Shown in pieces: positions 9,611 through 18,919 of a stretch of 64,000 nucleotides of DNA. The notes under the pieces were generated by a model. That model searched no databases. It saw nothing but the letters and a program-made list of their open reading frames with translations, and was not told the origin of the DNA. Source of the stretch: Advenella sp. S44 (GTDB lineage Bacteria; Pseudomonadota; Gammaproteobacteria; Burkholderiales; Burkholderiaceae_B); NCBI RefSeq assembly GCF_002810445.1, contig NZ_NEXS01000009.1, forward strand, positions 248,001 through 312,000. Direction: 5' to 3'. Each line of letters starts with the position of its first letter. Within the stretch, counting starts at the first letter, position 1. The translations under genes and the position numbers were made by a program.

Positions 9611-9892
9611 ATAACCCCTAACAAATTGGAAGTTTTAATCACGAAATAATGTTCATTGTGAATTTATTTCCAATTTGAACCCTCAAATGAGGGGTTTTCT
9701 TAAATTAGTAAGGGTTAAAAAAATCTGCCGGGAAAGGACAATGGGGGCGATCTGCATCGCATACCTCTTCATTTAGAAGGCAAGTGAAATTAGCATTTTC
9801 TATCATTTTTTAATCTATGAAATAAAGCTGGCATTAATGCCAGCCTTTACTGCGAATGCTACCTCACTCCACTTTGGCGGAGACTATGCGCT
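9611..9892. other. Intergenic region upstream of ppc
   Basis: Contains the ppc promoter region, a small hairpin at 9678-9696 (CCCTC-AAAT-GAGGG then GTTTTCTT, terminator-like on the plus strand without a plus-strand gene before it), and the terminator of the minus-strand dehydrogenase at 9824-9848. Confidence 0.4.
9824..9848 (-). terminator. Terminator of the HDH-family dehydrogenase gene
   Basis: GCTGGCAT-TA-ATGCCAGC is a perfect 8-bp stem at 9827-9844, 48 nt past the stop codon of the minus-strand gene. Read on the minus strand it is followed by TTTATTT. Confidence 0.7.
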
Positions 9893-11215
<1,323 letters not shown>

Positions 11216-11235
11216 CTAGGTCAATCGTTTTCACT

Positions 11236-11268
11236 AGCTCGAAATGTAAGCGCTTGCATTTTCGAGCT
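11236..11268. promoter_or_regulatory. LacI-family operator in the divergent promoter region
   Basis: Core ATGTAAGCGCTTGCAT (11244-11259) has the CG-centred symmetry of LacI/GalR operators. Flanks AGCTCG / CGAGCT extend the palindrome to 33 bp with one extra T in the right arm. It lies 38 nt upstream of the dehydrogenase start, ideal for repression. Confidence 0.8.
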
Positions 11269-11397
11269 AAAAAATAAGCCAGGATTATGATTCCGGCTAG
11301 TTGTTTCAATATTAAGCACTTATATGTATATATTAAGAGTTATTTTGATACGTTTGCACTAGGGTTAATACTTAGCAGCGGCATTTTTTTGTGTCAT

Positions 11398-11411
11398 ATG
11401 TAAGGGCTTGC
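11398..11411. promoter_or_regulatory. Second LacI-type half-operator near the lacI-like gene
   Basis: ATGTAAGGGCTTGC repeats the core ATGTAAGCGCTTGC of the operator at 11244 with one mismatch, 41 nt before the regulator's ATG. Suggests autoregulation or a loop between the two sites. Confidence 0.6.
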
Positions 11412-11451
11412 TCGTACAATTACTACTGCTAATTGGAGAACAACACTTCTC

Positions 11452-12528
11452 ATGAGTTCCGAACGACCAAGAATCGCCGATGTGGCGGCATTAGCCGGCG
11501 TATCCACTGCTACCGTCTCACGTGCACTTTCAAATCCTGAGAAAGTAAAAGCGCCAACACGGGAACGAATTATGCACGCTGTCACTCGTCTAGGTTATGT
11601 ACCAGATGGAGCAGCACGTGCATTAGCACTCGGTCACGCAAGAATGGTTGGGGCAGTAGTTCCTACACTGGATAACGCGATCTTCGCACGCGCGGTGCAG
11701 GGCATGCAAAGCACCCTGCAAGAATCGAATTATCAATTACTTATAGCAGCGCATGAATATAGCCTCACTGCAGAAACCCACGCGATTCGTGCTCTTCTAG
11801 AGCGATCTATTGATGCATTGGTACTCGTTGGCTGCGACCATTCGTTTGAAACATGGGAACTAATCAACACTACCCGTGTGCCAGTTCTTGTTACGTGGAC
11901 CAACGTCAAGACAACAGAAAGAATTCTCTCGATACCCGCTCCACATATAGGCTTCGACAATCGTCTTGTCGGTAAGCTCGCTGCTGAGCACTTACTTAAG
12001 CTTGGACATAAAAATTTAGGCATGGTTTCTGGCTTTACTCGACACAACGATCGAGCACGACATCGGGTCGAGGGATTTCGCACAGCCCTAGTCGACGCAG
12101 GAGTTCGGTTGCCAGATGACTACGTAATTGAGCAACCATTCGGGTTTGATGGAGGGCGCTCAGGCCTCAACCAATTAATGCAAATGCGTCCCCGGCCTAC
12201 TGCCATTTTTTGTGGTAACGATGTACTTGCGCTCGGCGCACTATTTGAAGCACAATCTCTGCAAATCGATGTGCCACAAGAATTATCAATTGTGGGTTGC
12301 GATAATCTCCCTATTTCTTCGCAAATTACACCTAAACTTTCCACTGTGCTGTTGCCAACCTATGATCTAGGACAACAAGTCGCACAAAGCTTACTCAATT
12401 GGTTTTCAACTAATCGTCCGCCGACAGACCGTTGCCTGCCCATTGAACTTGTAGTACGTGAGACGAGCCTTCCTCCTGTCAGTGAGTCTGCCAAATCTAG
12501 ATATAAAAATAATGCAAGAGACGAGTAA
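11452..12528 (+). CDS. LacI/GalR-family transcriptional regulator
   Basis: 358 residues. The N-terminal HTH plus hinge (residues about 6-60) reads RIADVAALAGVSTATVSRALSNPEKVKAPTRERI, followed by a sugar-binding-protein-like effector domain (AVVPTLDNAIFARAVQGM, GFDNRLVGKLAAEHLLKLGHKNLGMVSG, FCGNDVLALGA, VGCDNLPISSQITPKLSTV). It is divergent from the HpsN-like dehydrogenase and separated from it by two matching operator sites, so it very probably represses that gene and itself. The effector could be the dehydrogenase substrate; it is not visible in the sequence. GGAG lies about 12 nt before the ATG. Confidence 0.92.
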   Translation: MSSERPRIADVAALAGVSTATVSRALSNPEKVKAPTRERIMHAVTRLGYVPDGAARALALGHARMVGAVVPTLDNAIFARAVQGMQSTLQESNYQLLIAAHEYSLTAETHAIRALLERSIDALVLVGCDHSFETWELINTTRVPVLVTWTNVKTTERILSIPAPHIGFDNRLVGKLAAEHLLKLGHKNLGMVSGFTRHNDRARHRVEGFRTALVDAGVRLPDDYVIEQPFGFDGGRSGLNQLMQMRPRPTAIFCGNDVLALGALFEAQSLQIDVPQELSIVGCDNLPISSQITPKLSTVLLPTYDLGQQVAQSLLNWFSTNRPPTDRCLPIELVVRETSLPPVSESAKSRYKNNARDE

Positions 12529-12669
12529 ATCAAGGATTCACGCCTTTAGCATAAACTATTTCATAACAGCAAGAGTGATCCCTTCCTATTAATTTTTTTC
12601 CGTTGAAAATCTCTAATAGCCCGACTAATTACTTCGCATCGGGCTAATTAGCTGTCAGTACTCTAATTG

Positions 12670-13869
12670 TTAATTAGCACGTGCTCGGACCAGAAAGGTT
12701 CGCGCCGAAGGCCTTCTTAACGTTAGCACAGCCAAAATACCGAGCATTTCACAGACAATGAATAGTACTGACACAGGCCATGTCCCGTATTGAGGAACGA
12801 CGGCGGTTGCGAAAATTGGCACCAGTCCACCGAAAATTGTGGAGGCCTGGCTTCCAAATGAAATGCCGGTATACCGAAGCTGTCCTGGGAATGTTTCTGA
12901 AAAGAAAACAGGCAAGACAGCAAAAGTGCACCAAAGCGGAGCGGCCACCAAAAACATAGCAAACCACAAGTTTAGAACGTTGGTGGTGTCTGCTAACCAA
13001 AACACTGGAAACGCAACTAGAGCCATACATATACATCCAGCATATAGAATCGGTTCCGTTCCGATCCGGTCGGATAGTTTTCCGATAAAAATAATGATCG
13101 CGCTCATAATCGCATTAGTAACCACCATCCCCATAAGCACTTGCGTCTGATCCATATGCAAAATCGTTTTTGCGTAATAGGCTAAAAAAACCCATGCAAT
13201 ATAAAAGGGAACGGTAGAGGACGCTAAATAGACCAACGCCGTGCAAACAAGCTCCTTTGAGTGGTTTTTAAATAATTCAACAATGGGAAATTCAACAATT
13301 TCACCATGCTCTACTAATTCTTGAAAGACAGGTGTCTCTGCCGTACGAAATCTAATATAAAATCCGCAAAAAAATAACAAAATACTCACGAGGAAGGGAA
13401 TTCTCCAGCCCCACGCTGTGAAGGTCTCTTCACCTAAAAGAGAAGAAGAATAGTAAAACATTAAGGCACCTAGAGCTAAACCAGCCGGACAGCCGATTTG
13501 CACAATACTCCCGTAAAACCCTTTAGTGCGCTTTGGAGCATATTCCACGGCCATCAGTACAGCACCGCCCCACTCACCACCCATCGCCACTCCCTGAACA
13601 AAGCGGCAAAGAACCAAAAGTATAGGCGCCCAAATACCGACACTACTGTAAGTAGGTAGCAATCCGATGAGAAACGTTGAGCCGCCCATCATCGTCAAGG
13701 TAGTGATCAGCATTTTTTTTCGACCGATCCTATCTCCAAAATGACCAAATATTACGCTACCCAAAGGCCGCGCAAGAAACCCCACAGCGAGTGTCCCGAA
13801 GGACGCAAGCGTGCCAACCAAAGGGGAATAGGAAGGAAAAAACAGTTGACCAAAAACGAGAGCGGCAAC
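12670..13869 (-). pseudogene. MHS-family MFS transporter, 5' end removed by IS3 element
   Basis: The reading frame continues upstream of the first Met (13821) to the insertion-sequence end as VAALVFGQLFFPSYSPLVGT..., which is internal sequence in metabolite:H+ symporter (MHS) proteins. The normal start with the first membrane helix and WYDF motif, roughly 30-40 residues, is missing. The rest is intact: DRIGRKKML after helix 2, about 11 helices and a basic C-terminus. MHS carriers import organic acids and zwitterions such as citrate, ketoglutarate or betaine. It may be dead, or expressed from ATG 13821 as a shortened protein. It lies downstream of the cut alcohol/aldehyde dehydrogenase operon and probably once belonged to it or to the HpsN-like module. 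Confidence 0.85.
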
Positions 13870-13941
13870 TGTAACTATCCCCTAAAATAATACAGCTGAA
13901 GCGTAGAATTTTTCTTACACTAAGAAAAAAGGATTTTTACG

Positions 13942-14202
13942 ATGAGCAAACGGATGACAGAAAGCCAAATTGTGGCGATGTTGAAAGAAGCGGAAGCTGG
14001 GATACCGATTAAAGAGCTGTGCCGCAAGCATCATGTAGGTAACTCCACATTTTATAAATGGCGAGCCAAATATGGCGGCATGGAGCTCTCCGACGTAAAA
14101 CGACTCAAAGAGCTCGAGGAGGAGAATCGTCGCTTAAAGCAGATGTATGCTGATTTAAGTTTGAAGTCTCAGTTGCAGGAAGAAATCATAAAAAAGCTGT
14201 AG
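13942..14202 (+). CDS. IS3-family transposase OrfA
   Basis: 86 residues: an HTH domain (RMTESQIVAMLKEAEAGIPIKELCRKHHVGNSTFYKWRAKYGG) followed by a leucine-zipper-like coiled coil (VKRLKELEEENRRLKQMYADL). It binds the element ends and regulates transposition. Near its end an A AAA AAG heptamer (14190-14196) in the correct phase allows -1 ribosomal frameshifting into orfB to make the OrfAB transposase. The frame is intact. The pattern resembles the IS407/IS51 subgroups. Confidence 0.93.
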   Translation: MSKRMTESQIVAMLKEAEAGIPIKELCRKHHVGNSTFYKWRAKYGGMELSDVKRLKELEEENRRLKQMYADLSLKSQLQEEIIKKL

Positions 14203-15017
14203 TGCCTGTTGCGACGCGTAAAGACTGGGCAAAAGCGCTACAGGCACAGCATGACATCAGCGTTGTTTTAAGCTGCATGATTACGGGGATGAGTCGCACC
14301 GCGTTTTACTATCAGCCTAAACGTTGTGATGATAGCGAGGTAATTACAGTGCTAAACACGCTGGTTGAAAGACATCAACGTTGGGGGTTCCCCAAGTGTT
14401 TTAAGCGCATACGCGCTTTAGGTTACCGCTGGAATCATAAGCGTGTACAGCGTGTTTATAATGCATTGCGACTCAACATAAAGACAAAGCGCAAGCAACG
14501 CGTGCCTGCTCGCCAACCCGAACCACTCGTCGTACCTAAAAGTACGGGTCAGTGTTGGTCGATGGATTTTATGTCGGACCGCTTAGAAAATAACGTGCGA
14601 TTTCGTACATTTAATGTGATTGACGATTGCAATCGCGAGTTGCTAGGAATCGATATTGGCACGGGCTTGCCGTCTGCTCGTGTCACCCGTTACCTAGATG
14701 GGCTGGCCTCTTGGCACGGCTACCCACGTAGAGTTCGTGTCGATAATGGCCCCGAGTTCACCTCCGCGGAGTTCGTTCAGTGGGCACATCAACATGGCGT
14801 TTATATTGATTATACGCAGCCCGGTTGCCCCTATCAAAACGCCTATATTGAGCGCTTCAATCGTACGTACCGCCAAGAGGTATTAGATTTATATCTTTTT
14901 ACGTCGTTGAAGCAAGTTCAACACATCACGGAACACTGGACAACGATTTACAACACCGAAAGACCGCACGATTCACTCAATGACATGACACCCATTGACT
15001 ATAAATTAACATTATAA
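14202..15017 (+). CDS. IS3-family transposase OrfB (DDE integrase core)
   Basis: 271 residues ending at 15017. It has an N-terminal HTH_21-like region (RHQRWGFPKCFKRIRALGYRWNHKRVQRVYNAL) and an rve integrase core with the catalytic triad Asp122 (WSMDFMSD), Asp181 (VDNGPEF) and Glu217 (YIERFN). The 35-residue spacing between the last two is characteristic of the IS3 family. It overlaps the stop of orfA by one base and is normally made as the OrfAB fusion by frameshifting at 14190-14196. All catalytic residues are present, so the element may still be active. Confidence 0.93.
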   Translation: MPVATRKDWAKALQAQHDISVVLSCMITGMSRTAFYYQPKRCDDSEVITVLNTLVERHQRWGFPKCFKRIRALGYRWNHKRVQRVYNALRLNIKTKRKQRVPARQPEPLVVPKSTGQCWSMDFMSDRLENNVRFRTFNVIDDCNRELLGIDIGTGLPSARVTRYLDGLASWHGYPRRVRVDNGPEFTSAEFVQWAHQHGVYIDYTQPGCPYQNAYIERFNRTYRQEVLDLYLFTSLKQVQHITEHWTTIYNTERPHDSLNDMTPIDYKLTL

Positions 15018-15020
15018 ATT

Positions 15021-15311
15021 CTATGTGTGTGGTGTATTAAAGATGGGGTATTTACACAATTCGTCCACATGCTGTTCAATTAGTCGGCCAAGTTCTCGCA
15101 ACAGTTCTCCGCGTTTTGCAGGAAGATAGTCTGTCCAGGGTGAACTATCAAAGGCTATGCTCGCCGACTCCACCGCATCTTCCACCTGCGCGGCCGACGC
15201 GATTGGACATTTTGCCCAAATAGAAGCATCATATGGACTAATACAATCAAAATATCTACCGGAGTCTGGCGCATGCCAGATTCCGTTAATGAATAACTCG
15301 TAATTTTTCAT
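15021..15311 (-). pseudogene. Aldehyde dehydrogenase, N-terminal fragment cut by IS3 element
   Basis: About 86 residues match the start of NAD-dependent aldehyde dehydrogenases (YELFINGIW..., SPYDASIWAKCPIASAAQVEDAVESA, RGELLRELGRLIEQHVDEL). At 15056 the gene enters the insertion-sequence end, which supplies a short foreign tail and a stop at 15021. Some 400 residues, including the catalytic Cys and Glu, are missing. Start ATG 15311. It follows the zinc alcohol dehydrogenase on the same strand, so the pair would once have oxidised an alcohol to the acid in two steps. Confidence 0.88.
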
Positions 15312-15413
15312 TTGCACTACACCTTTTCATGAGTCGCTACTCTCGCGCTAGACGTAGAGTTCGACATTATATTGTCGAGCATCGGAGATACCCGCCGACC
15401 TTTTACTAGCACC

Positions 15414-16445
15414 TCACGAGAAAACCACAACAGATTTCCCTGTCTTCTGTTCGTCGAAAAGTCTATACGCTTCGTCTACCTGCTCCAATTTCCATGTGTG
15501 GGTAAAAAGCCGTTCGACCTCCACTTTATGTTTGGACACAAATTCCGCACACTCTACCTGCCACGATTTTGAGAAAGTCCAAGAGCCATAGACCCTCAGT
15601 TGTTTTCTGACTAGGTGCTCAGTAACATCGACGGGAACAGTCCCCCCCATTCCAACGAAAGCCACTTTTCCCCATACTGATGCACACCGTAACGCATCGA
15701 CTCCCCCTTTATCGGAACCTGAGGTATCTATTACATACGGCACGCCTCTGCCTTGAGTCAATTCCCGGATCGCCTGAAGCGCATCGTTTTTACTAGTATC
15801 AATAGTGATTGAGGCGCCAAGATTCTTAGCCTCATGCAGCCGACTTGCATTAACATCCAATGCAATGATTTCTCCTCCCATCGCTTTTGCAAACTGTGTG
15901 ACCGCAAGACCTACAGGCCCTTGACCGACCACCAGAATGGCTTCACGATTAGAATAATCTATTTTCTTTAATGCCCCCCAGGCTGTCCCAGAACCACATG
16001 AAATTGCAGCGCCAACCTCATACGAAAGATCATCTGGTAGCTCAATCAAAGTATCAGCGGGCACTTTTAAATACTTGGCGTGTCCACCATGCGCAGTTAA
16101 CCCATAGCTCGCCTCTTTGTCGCGGCATAATTGTGTCCAGCCGGTCATGCAATCAGTGCAACACCCACATCCCTTATAATGATGGACCATGACCCGAGCA
16201 CCTATTCGCGCGACATGGCTGTTAACAGCGCATCCCTTGGCGACTACTACACCGCATGGTTCATGGCCTGCGATAATTGGTCCTGGTGGCAATTTTCCCT
16301 TGAATGTCCCCCTAAATGACTTGAGATCACTTCCGCATATACCCGATGCCTTCATCTCTAAAACAACTTCGTTATCCTCTGGTGTCGGATCTACGAACTC
16401 CATCAACTGAACGGTGCGATCACCTGGAAATACAGCACCCAACAT
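15414..16445 (-). CDS. Zinc-dependent medium-chain alcohol dehydrogenase
   Basis: 343 residues: catalytic zinc ligands in ASGICGSDLKSF (Cys) and IIAGHEPCG (His-Glu), a structural zinc lobe with four Cys in GCGCCTDCMTGWTQLC, and the NAD(P)-binding VVGQGPVGLAVTQFAK. It oxidises an alcohol, possibly a polyol or amino alcohol as in threonine/sorbitol dehydrogenase relatives; the substrate is not determinable. It was followed by an aldehyde dehydrogenase now truncated by the IS3 element. It is divergent from a LysR gene, the likely regulator. With its partner lost, its product may no longer be processed locally. Confidence 0.9.
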   Translation of the reverse strand: MLGAVFPGDRTVQLMEFVDPTPEDNEVVLEMKASGICGSDLKSFRGTFKGKLPPGPIIAGHEPCGVVVAKGCAVNSHVARIGARVMVHHYKGCGCCTDCMTGWTQLCRDKEASYGLTAHGGHAKYLKVPADTLIELPDDLSYEVGAAISCGSGTAWGALKKIDYSNREAILVVGQGPVGLAVTQFAKAMGGEIIALDVNASRLHEAKNLGASITIDTSKNDALQAIRELTQGRGVPYVIDTSGSDKGGVDALRCASVWGKVAFVGMGGTVPVDVTEHLVRKQLRVYGSWTFSKSWQVECAEFVSKHKVEVERLFTHTWKLEQVDEAYRLFDEQKTGKSVVVFS

Positions 16446-16498
16446 AATTTAGCCCCTTGTGTCGAAAACTTAATAATATTGCTTTCTACTTTGGCCAG

Positions 16499-16535
16499 TA
16501 TGCTATTCTTTCTGGATCTATACTAAATTAGCATA
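16499..16535. promoter_or_regulatory. Inverted repeat in the ADH/LysR divergent promoter
   Basis: TATGCTA (16499-16505) and TAGCATA (16529-16535) form a perfect 7-bp inverted repeat with a 23-nt spacer between the divergent starts. It is a candidate binding site of the adjacent LysR protein. Weak evidence by itself. Confidence 0.35.
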
Positions 16536-16548
16536 GGTGTTTACTCTA

Positions 16549-17436
16549 ATGATTAAACTTAAACAACTCGAATTTTTCCGAGCCGTAATGCTTTATGGAT
16601 CCATAAACCGAGCATCCCACTATTTGTGTGTAAGCCAGCCCGTAGTGAGTAGAACCATTAGTCAATTCGAGAACAATATTGGCCTCCAATTATTTGAACG
16701 ACGGACTTCCCATCTAGTTCCAACGGAGAATGCTTATATATTGAACAGGTATTGTGAAGAAATTTTTGAATCAACAAACCGGTTGGATACCGTCATTAAA
16801 CTGCTTCAAGGCAAAAAAGTTGATCATTTGAAATTTGGTGCATCGCCTGCGCTTTCCAATACTTTCCTCCCAAAAATACTGGCAAAATACGATAGAAATA
16901 CCTGTATCCATTTTGAATCGTGTATGCTTAGAGATATAGCGCCCAATGTGGAGTCTGGGATGTTTGAGTTTGGGCTGACTATTTGGCCTATTGTTTCCGA
17001 CAGAATAATTTGCACGCCTATTGCAGAAAGCCGGTTCGTTTTTTTATGCCACAAAACAAATCCCCTGAGTCAGCTTAATAAAATTCGCTTTGATGATTTC
17101 GTCGATCAGGAGTTTATCTTTACCAATAGAAATAATCCAATCGGTAATTATATAGATCGAAAGGCCCAAGAAATGGGAGTCCAGTTTGACAAGTATATTG
17201 AAGTTGATAGATCAGAGATCGTCTGCGCTATCATCAATTCTGGACGTGGCGTTTCTATAATAAACTCTCACGGCTTTGATACTGATCAATGGCGAAATAC
17301 ACGTTCGATTGAACTGGATAATTCGATATATACAAACATTTATTTAATAACTCAGAAATTTGGCACCGCCAGCTCTCCTGCTGATCAGTTTATAAGTTTT
17401 ATAAGAAAGGAAATAGCTTCTTCTGAAATTATCTGA
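16549..17436 (+). CDS. LysR-family transcriptional regulator
   Basis: From ATG 16549 the protein has 295 residues; a GTG at 16537 is also in frame. The HTH region reads LKQLEFFRAVMLYGSINRASHYLCVSQPVVSRTISQFENNIGLQLFERRTSHLVPTENA, followed by an effector-binding domain (KFGASPALSNTFLPKILAKY). Codon use is strikingly A+T-rich, in line with acquired DNA. It is divergent from the zinc alcohol dehydrogenase and probably its activator. Confidence 0.9.
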   Translation: MIKLKQLEFFRAVMLYGSINRASHYLCVSQPVVSRTISQFENNIGLQLFERRTSHLVPTENAYILNRYCEEIFESTNRLDTVIKLLQGKKVDHLKFGASPALSNTFLPKILAKYDRNTCIHFESCMLRDIAPNVESGMFEFGLTIWPIVSDRIICTPIAESRFVFLCHKTNPLSQLNKIRFDDFVDQEFIFTNRNNPIGNYIDRKAQEMGVQFDKYIEVDRSEIVCAIINSGRGVSIINSHGFDTDQWRNTRSIELDNSIYTNIYLITQKFGTASSPADQFISFIRKEIASSEII

Positions 17437-17627
17437 CGAAGTACTTTTGAATTTTTCCCACGTGATTTCAACGTCTCCAATAGCGCATCAGTCACAATCT
17501 CATACAGACGGAAAACTTCGTCACAGGGTTCAGGCCCTAACCCTTTTATTCCGGCTCGAAGGCTTCAAAGCCAAGCCAATTGGCCTCTTTAACGGAGACC
17601 TTCCCAACGACGCTGTTCTAGCATATA

Positions 17628-17792
17628 TTATTCAGCAATAGTCGGAGCCCGCTGAATTATAAAAGAAACTCCAAAACCATGCCTAACCATGAGTTTTATC
17701 GCTTCACGAGAATCTACTTCCATAGCATCTCGCAAAGCTATTCCACGTTGGATCAAATGCTCGTCAATATCTCTAGATACCAAAATTTTCGA
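17628..17792 (-). pseudogene. Decayed LysR-family regulator, effector-domain fragment
   Basis: A 54-residue minus-strand frame contains DIDEHLIQRGIALRDAMEVDSREAIKLMVRHGFGVSFI, matching the late part of LysR effector domains (E-x-D-S-x-E-A-I-K-x-M-V-x-x-G-x-G-V). It lacks a start and its own HTH and is broken on both sides by stops and apparent frameshifts. It lies just left of the tRNA-Arg fragment, in the decayed edge of the putative island. Confidence 0.55.
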
Positions 17793-17845
17793 CTATAACA
17801 AGCATCAGAAATCTCAGCTAATAACGTCACATCGCTACGACCACG

Positions 17846-17884
17846 ACCAAGGGGTCGTGGGTTCAAATCCTGCCGGGCGCGCCA
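17846..17884 (+). tRNA. 3' fragment of tRNA-Arg(ACG), putative attachment site
   Basis: The sequence carries the variable loop, T arm (GTGGG-TTCAAAT-CCTGC) and acceptor 3' strand CGGGCGC-G-CCA of a tRNA whose 5' end would be GCGCCCG, as in bacterial tRNA-Arg(ACG). A GCTACGA at 17834-17840 resembles the anticodon arm, but then the match breaks and no D arm or 5' acceptor is present. A rho-independent terminator follows. A truncated tRNA 3' end is the classic duplicate left by site-specific integration, so this is a likely right-hand att site, with an intact tRNA expected to the left of the window. Confidence 0.8.
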
Positions 17885-17890
17885 CATTAC

Positions 17891-17925
17891 TTAGGGTCTC
17901 CATATGGAGGCCTTTTGTTTTTGTG
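17891..17925 (+). terminator. Terminator after the tRNA-Arg fragment
   Basis: GGTCTCC-ATAT-GGAGGCC hairpin followed by TTTTGTTTTTG, seven bases past the CCA end. It is a normal tRNA-gene terminator, retained from the original locus. Confidence 0.75.
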
Positions 17926-18457
17926 CCTTCTGTTTTTGTCTTATAAGAACGTCGTCTTCCTATTAAACGTTCTGGCTCTACGCCAAAATTGGTGTATCAG
18001 TAGTCACCAAATTCGATTCATCCCTGCCTGCTCTACCCGATAATCGGGGCTCTATCTCATAATCGGGCATAGCATTCACCAGACCCGACTCCACCCTGCA
18101 TTCCGACCGCCATGGGCCAAGACCCTCAACCGGTCATTCTCAACACTTCCAAACTCTCACGCTTGGCACGAGCGCATCTCCATTTAAATATGGACGCCTT
18201 GCCGGTTCGACTCTCGCACTACCTTTCGTTCCCCGCTGGGATGGCCATTAAAGATATACGGGCCAATCTGAAACACCAATCCATCCAAACAAGAACCAGT
18301 GCATCCAAAGTACCAGCGCGCCAGAACATCTCTTGCATGACTAAATGGTAAGAAAACGCTAAGTTGCTGCGCTGGCTGCCCAAAGACATAATTGTGGGCT
18401 CGAAGCTTCGTGCATTGAACCGAAGCTGTATTAAACAATTTCCAAGGAGACAACTGC
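17926..18457. other. Gene-less stretch upstream of tctBA
   Basis: No tctC-like receptor and no gene I recognise. Two copies of ATAATCGGG occur at 18041-18049 and 18059-18067. A plus-strand open frame at 18112-18351 has no family, no ribosome site and poor composition. It probably contains the tctBA promoter and leader. Confidence 0.4.
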
Positions 18458-18907
18458 ATGCGTCGAGTCGATTACCGAGACTTGATCGGGGGGATATTGA
18501 TCACAACTGCCGGTGCCGGGGCTACGTACCATTCATTGACCGCTTTCTCTGTAGGCACGGCGGCCCGGATGGGACCAGGTTACTTCCCCGCCCTCGTCGG
18601 TGGCCTGTTAATGCTTTGCGGAATCCTGATAATGATTCCTGCACTGCTGCGTGAAGGACCCATGCCGACCTTCGAATGGAGGCCTTTGTTCTGGATCAGT
18701 CTTTCGATGCTTGCATTCGCGTTGCTGGTTCTTCCGTTCGGTCTGGTGCCCGCGATCATCGCGCAAACAATCCTGGCGGGCATCTCGGATTGCAAACTGT
18801 CTTGGCGAGGCTCGCTGCTCCTGGCCGGGGCTCTCTCTGTCGGAGCGACCCTGGTATTCAAATTTGGCCTGGGTGTCATCCTTCCGACGTTCGCCTGGCC
18901 TTGGTAG
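18458..18907 (+). CDS. tctB: Tripartite tricarboxylate transporter, small membrane subunit TctB
   Basis: 149 residues with four predicted membrane segments (about 12-30, 45-63, 80-110, 118-140) and the early MGPGYFPALVGGLLMLCGILI motif characteristic of TctB. It is the small integral-membrane partner of TctA in secondary, receptor-dependent uptake of organic acids. AAGGAG lies 8 nt before the ATG. tctA begins 12 nt after the stop. Unusually, no tctC receptor gene precedes it; one of the Bug receptors elsewhere in the genome would have to deliver substrate. Base composition is clearly more G+C-rich than on the left side of the tRNA fragment. Confidence 0.93.
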   Translation: MRRVDYRDLIGGILITTAGAGATYHSLTAFSVGTAARMGPGYFPALVGGLLMLCGILIMIPALLREGPMPTFEWRPLFWISLSMLAFALLVLPFGLVPAIIAQTILAGISDCKLSWRGSLLLAGALSVGATLVFKFGLGVILPTFAWPW

Positions 18908-18919
18908 GAGAAGATAAAG

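Larger units (their letters stand above)
13870..15056 (+). mobile_element. Complete IS3-family insertion sequence (1187 bp)
   Basis: Imperfect terminal inverted repeats begin with TG: left TGTAACTATCCCC...TAATACA (13870-13894), right end on the minus strand TGTAAATACCCC...TAATACA (15056-15033). It contains orfA and orfB joined by an A6G slippery site. Flanking bases (left ..CAAC, right CAAT..) do not form a clean direct repeat, and the two sides belong to different interrupted genes: an MHS transporter lacking its start and an aldehyde dehydrogenase lacking its end. The element therefore sits at a deletion endpoint rather than at a simple insertion. Confidence 0.9.

Noticed and set aside
17447-17641. 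64-residue plus-strand frame after the LysR gene
   Set aside because: Antisense to a decayed LysR region; no family.
18112-18351. 79-residue open frame upstream of tctB
   Set aside because: No family, no ribosome site, and overlapped by an equally long antisense frame.
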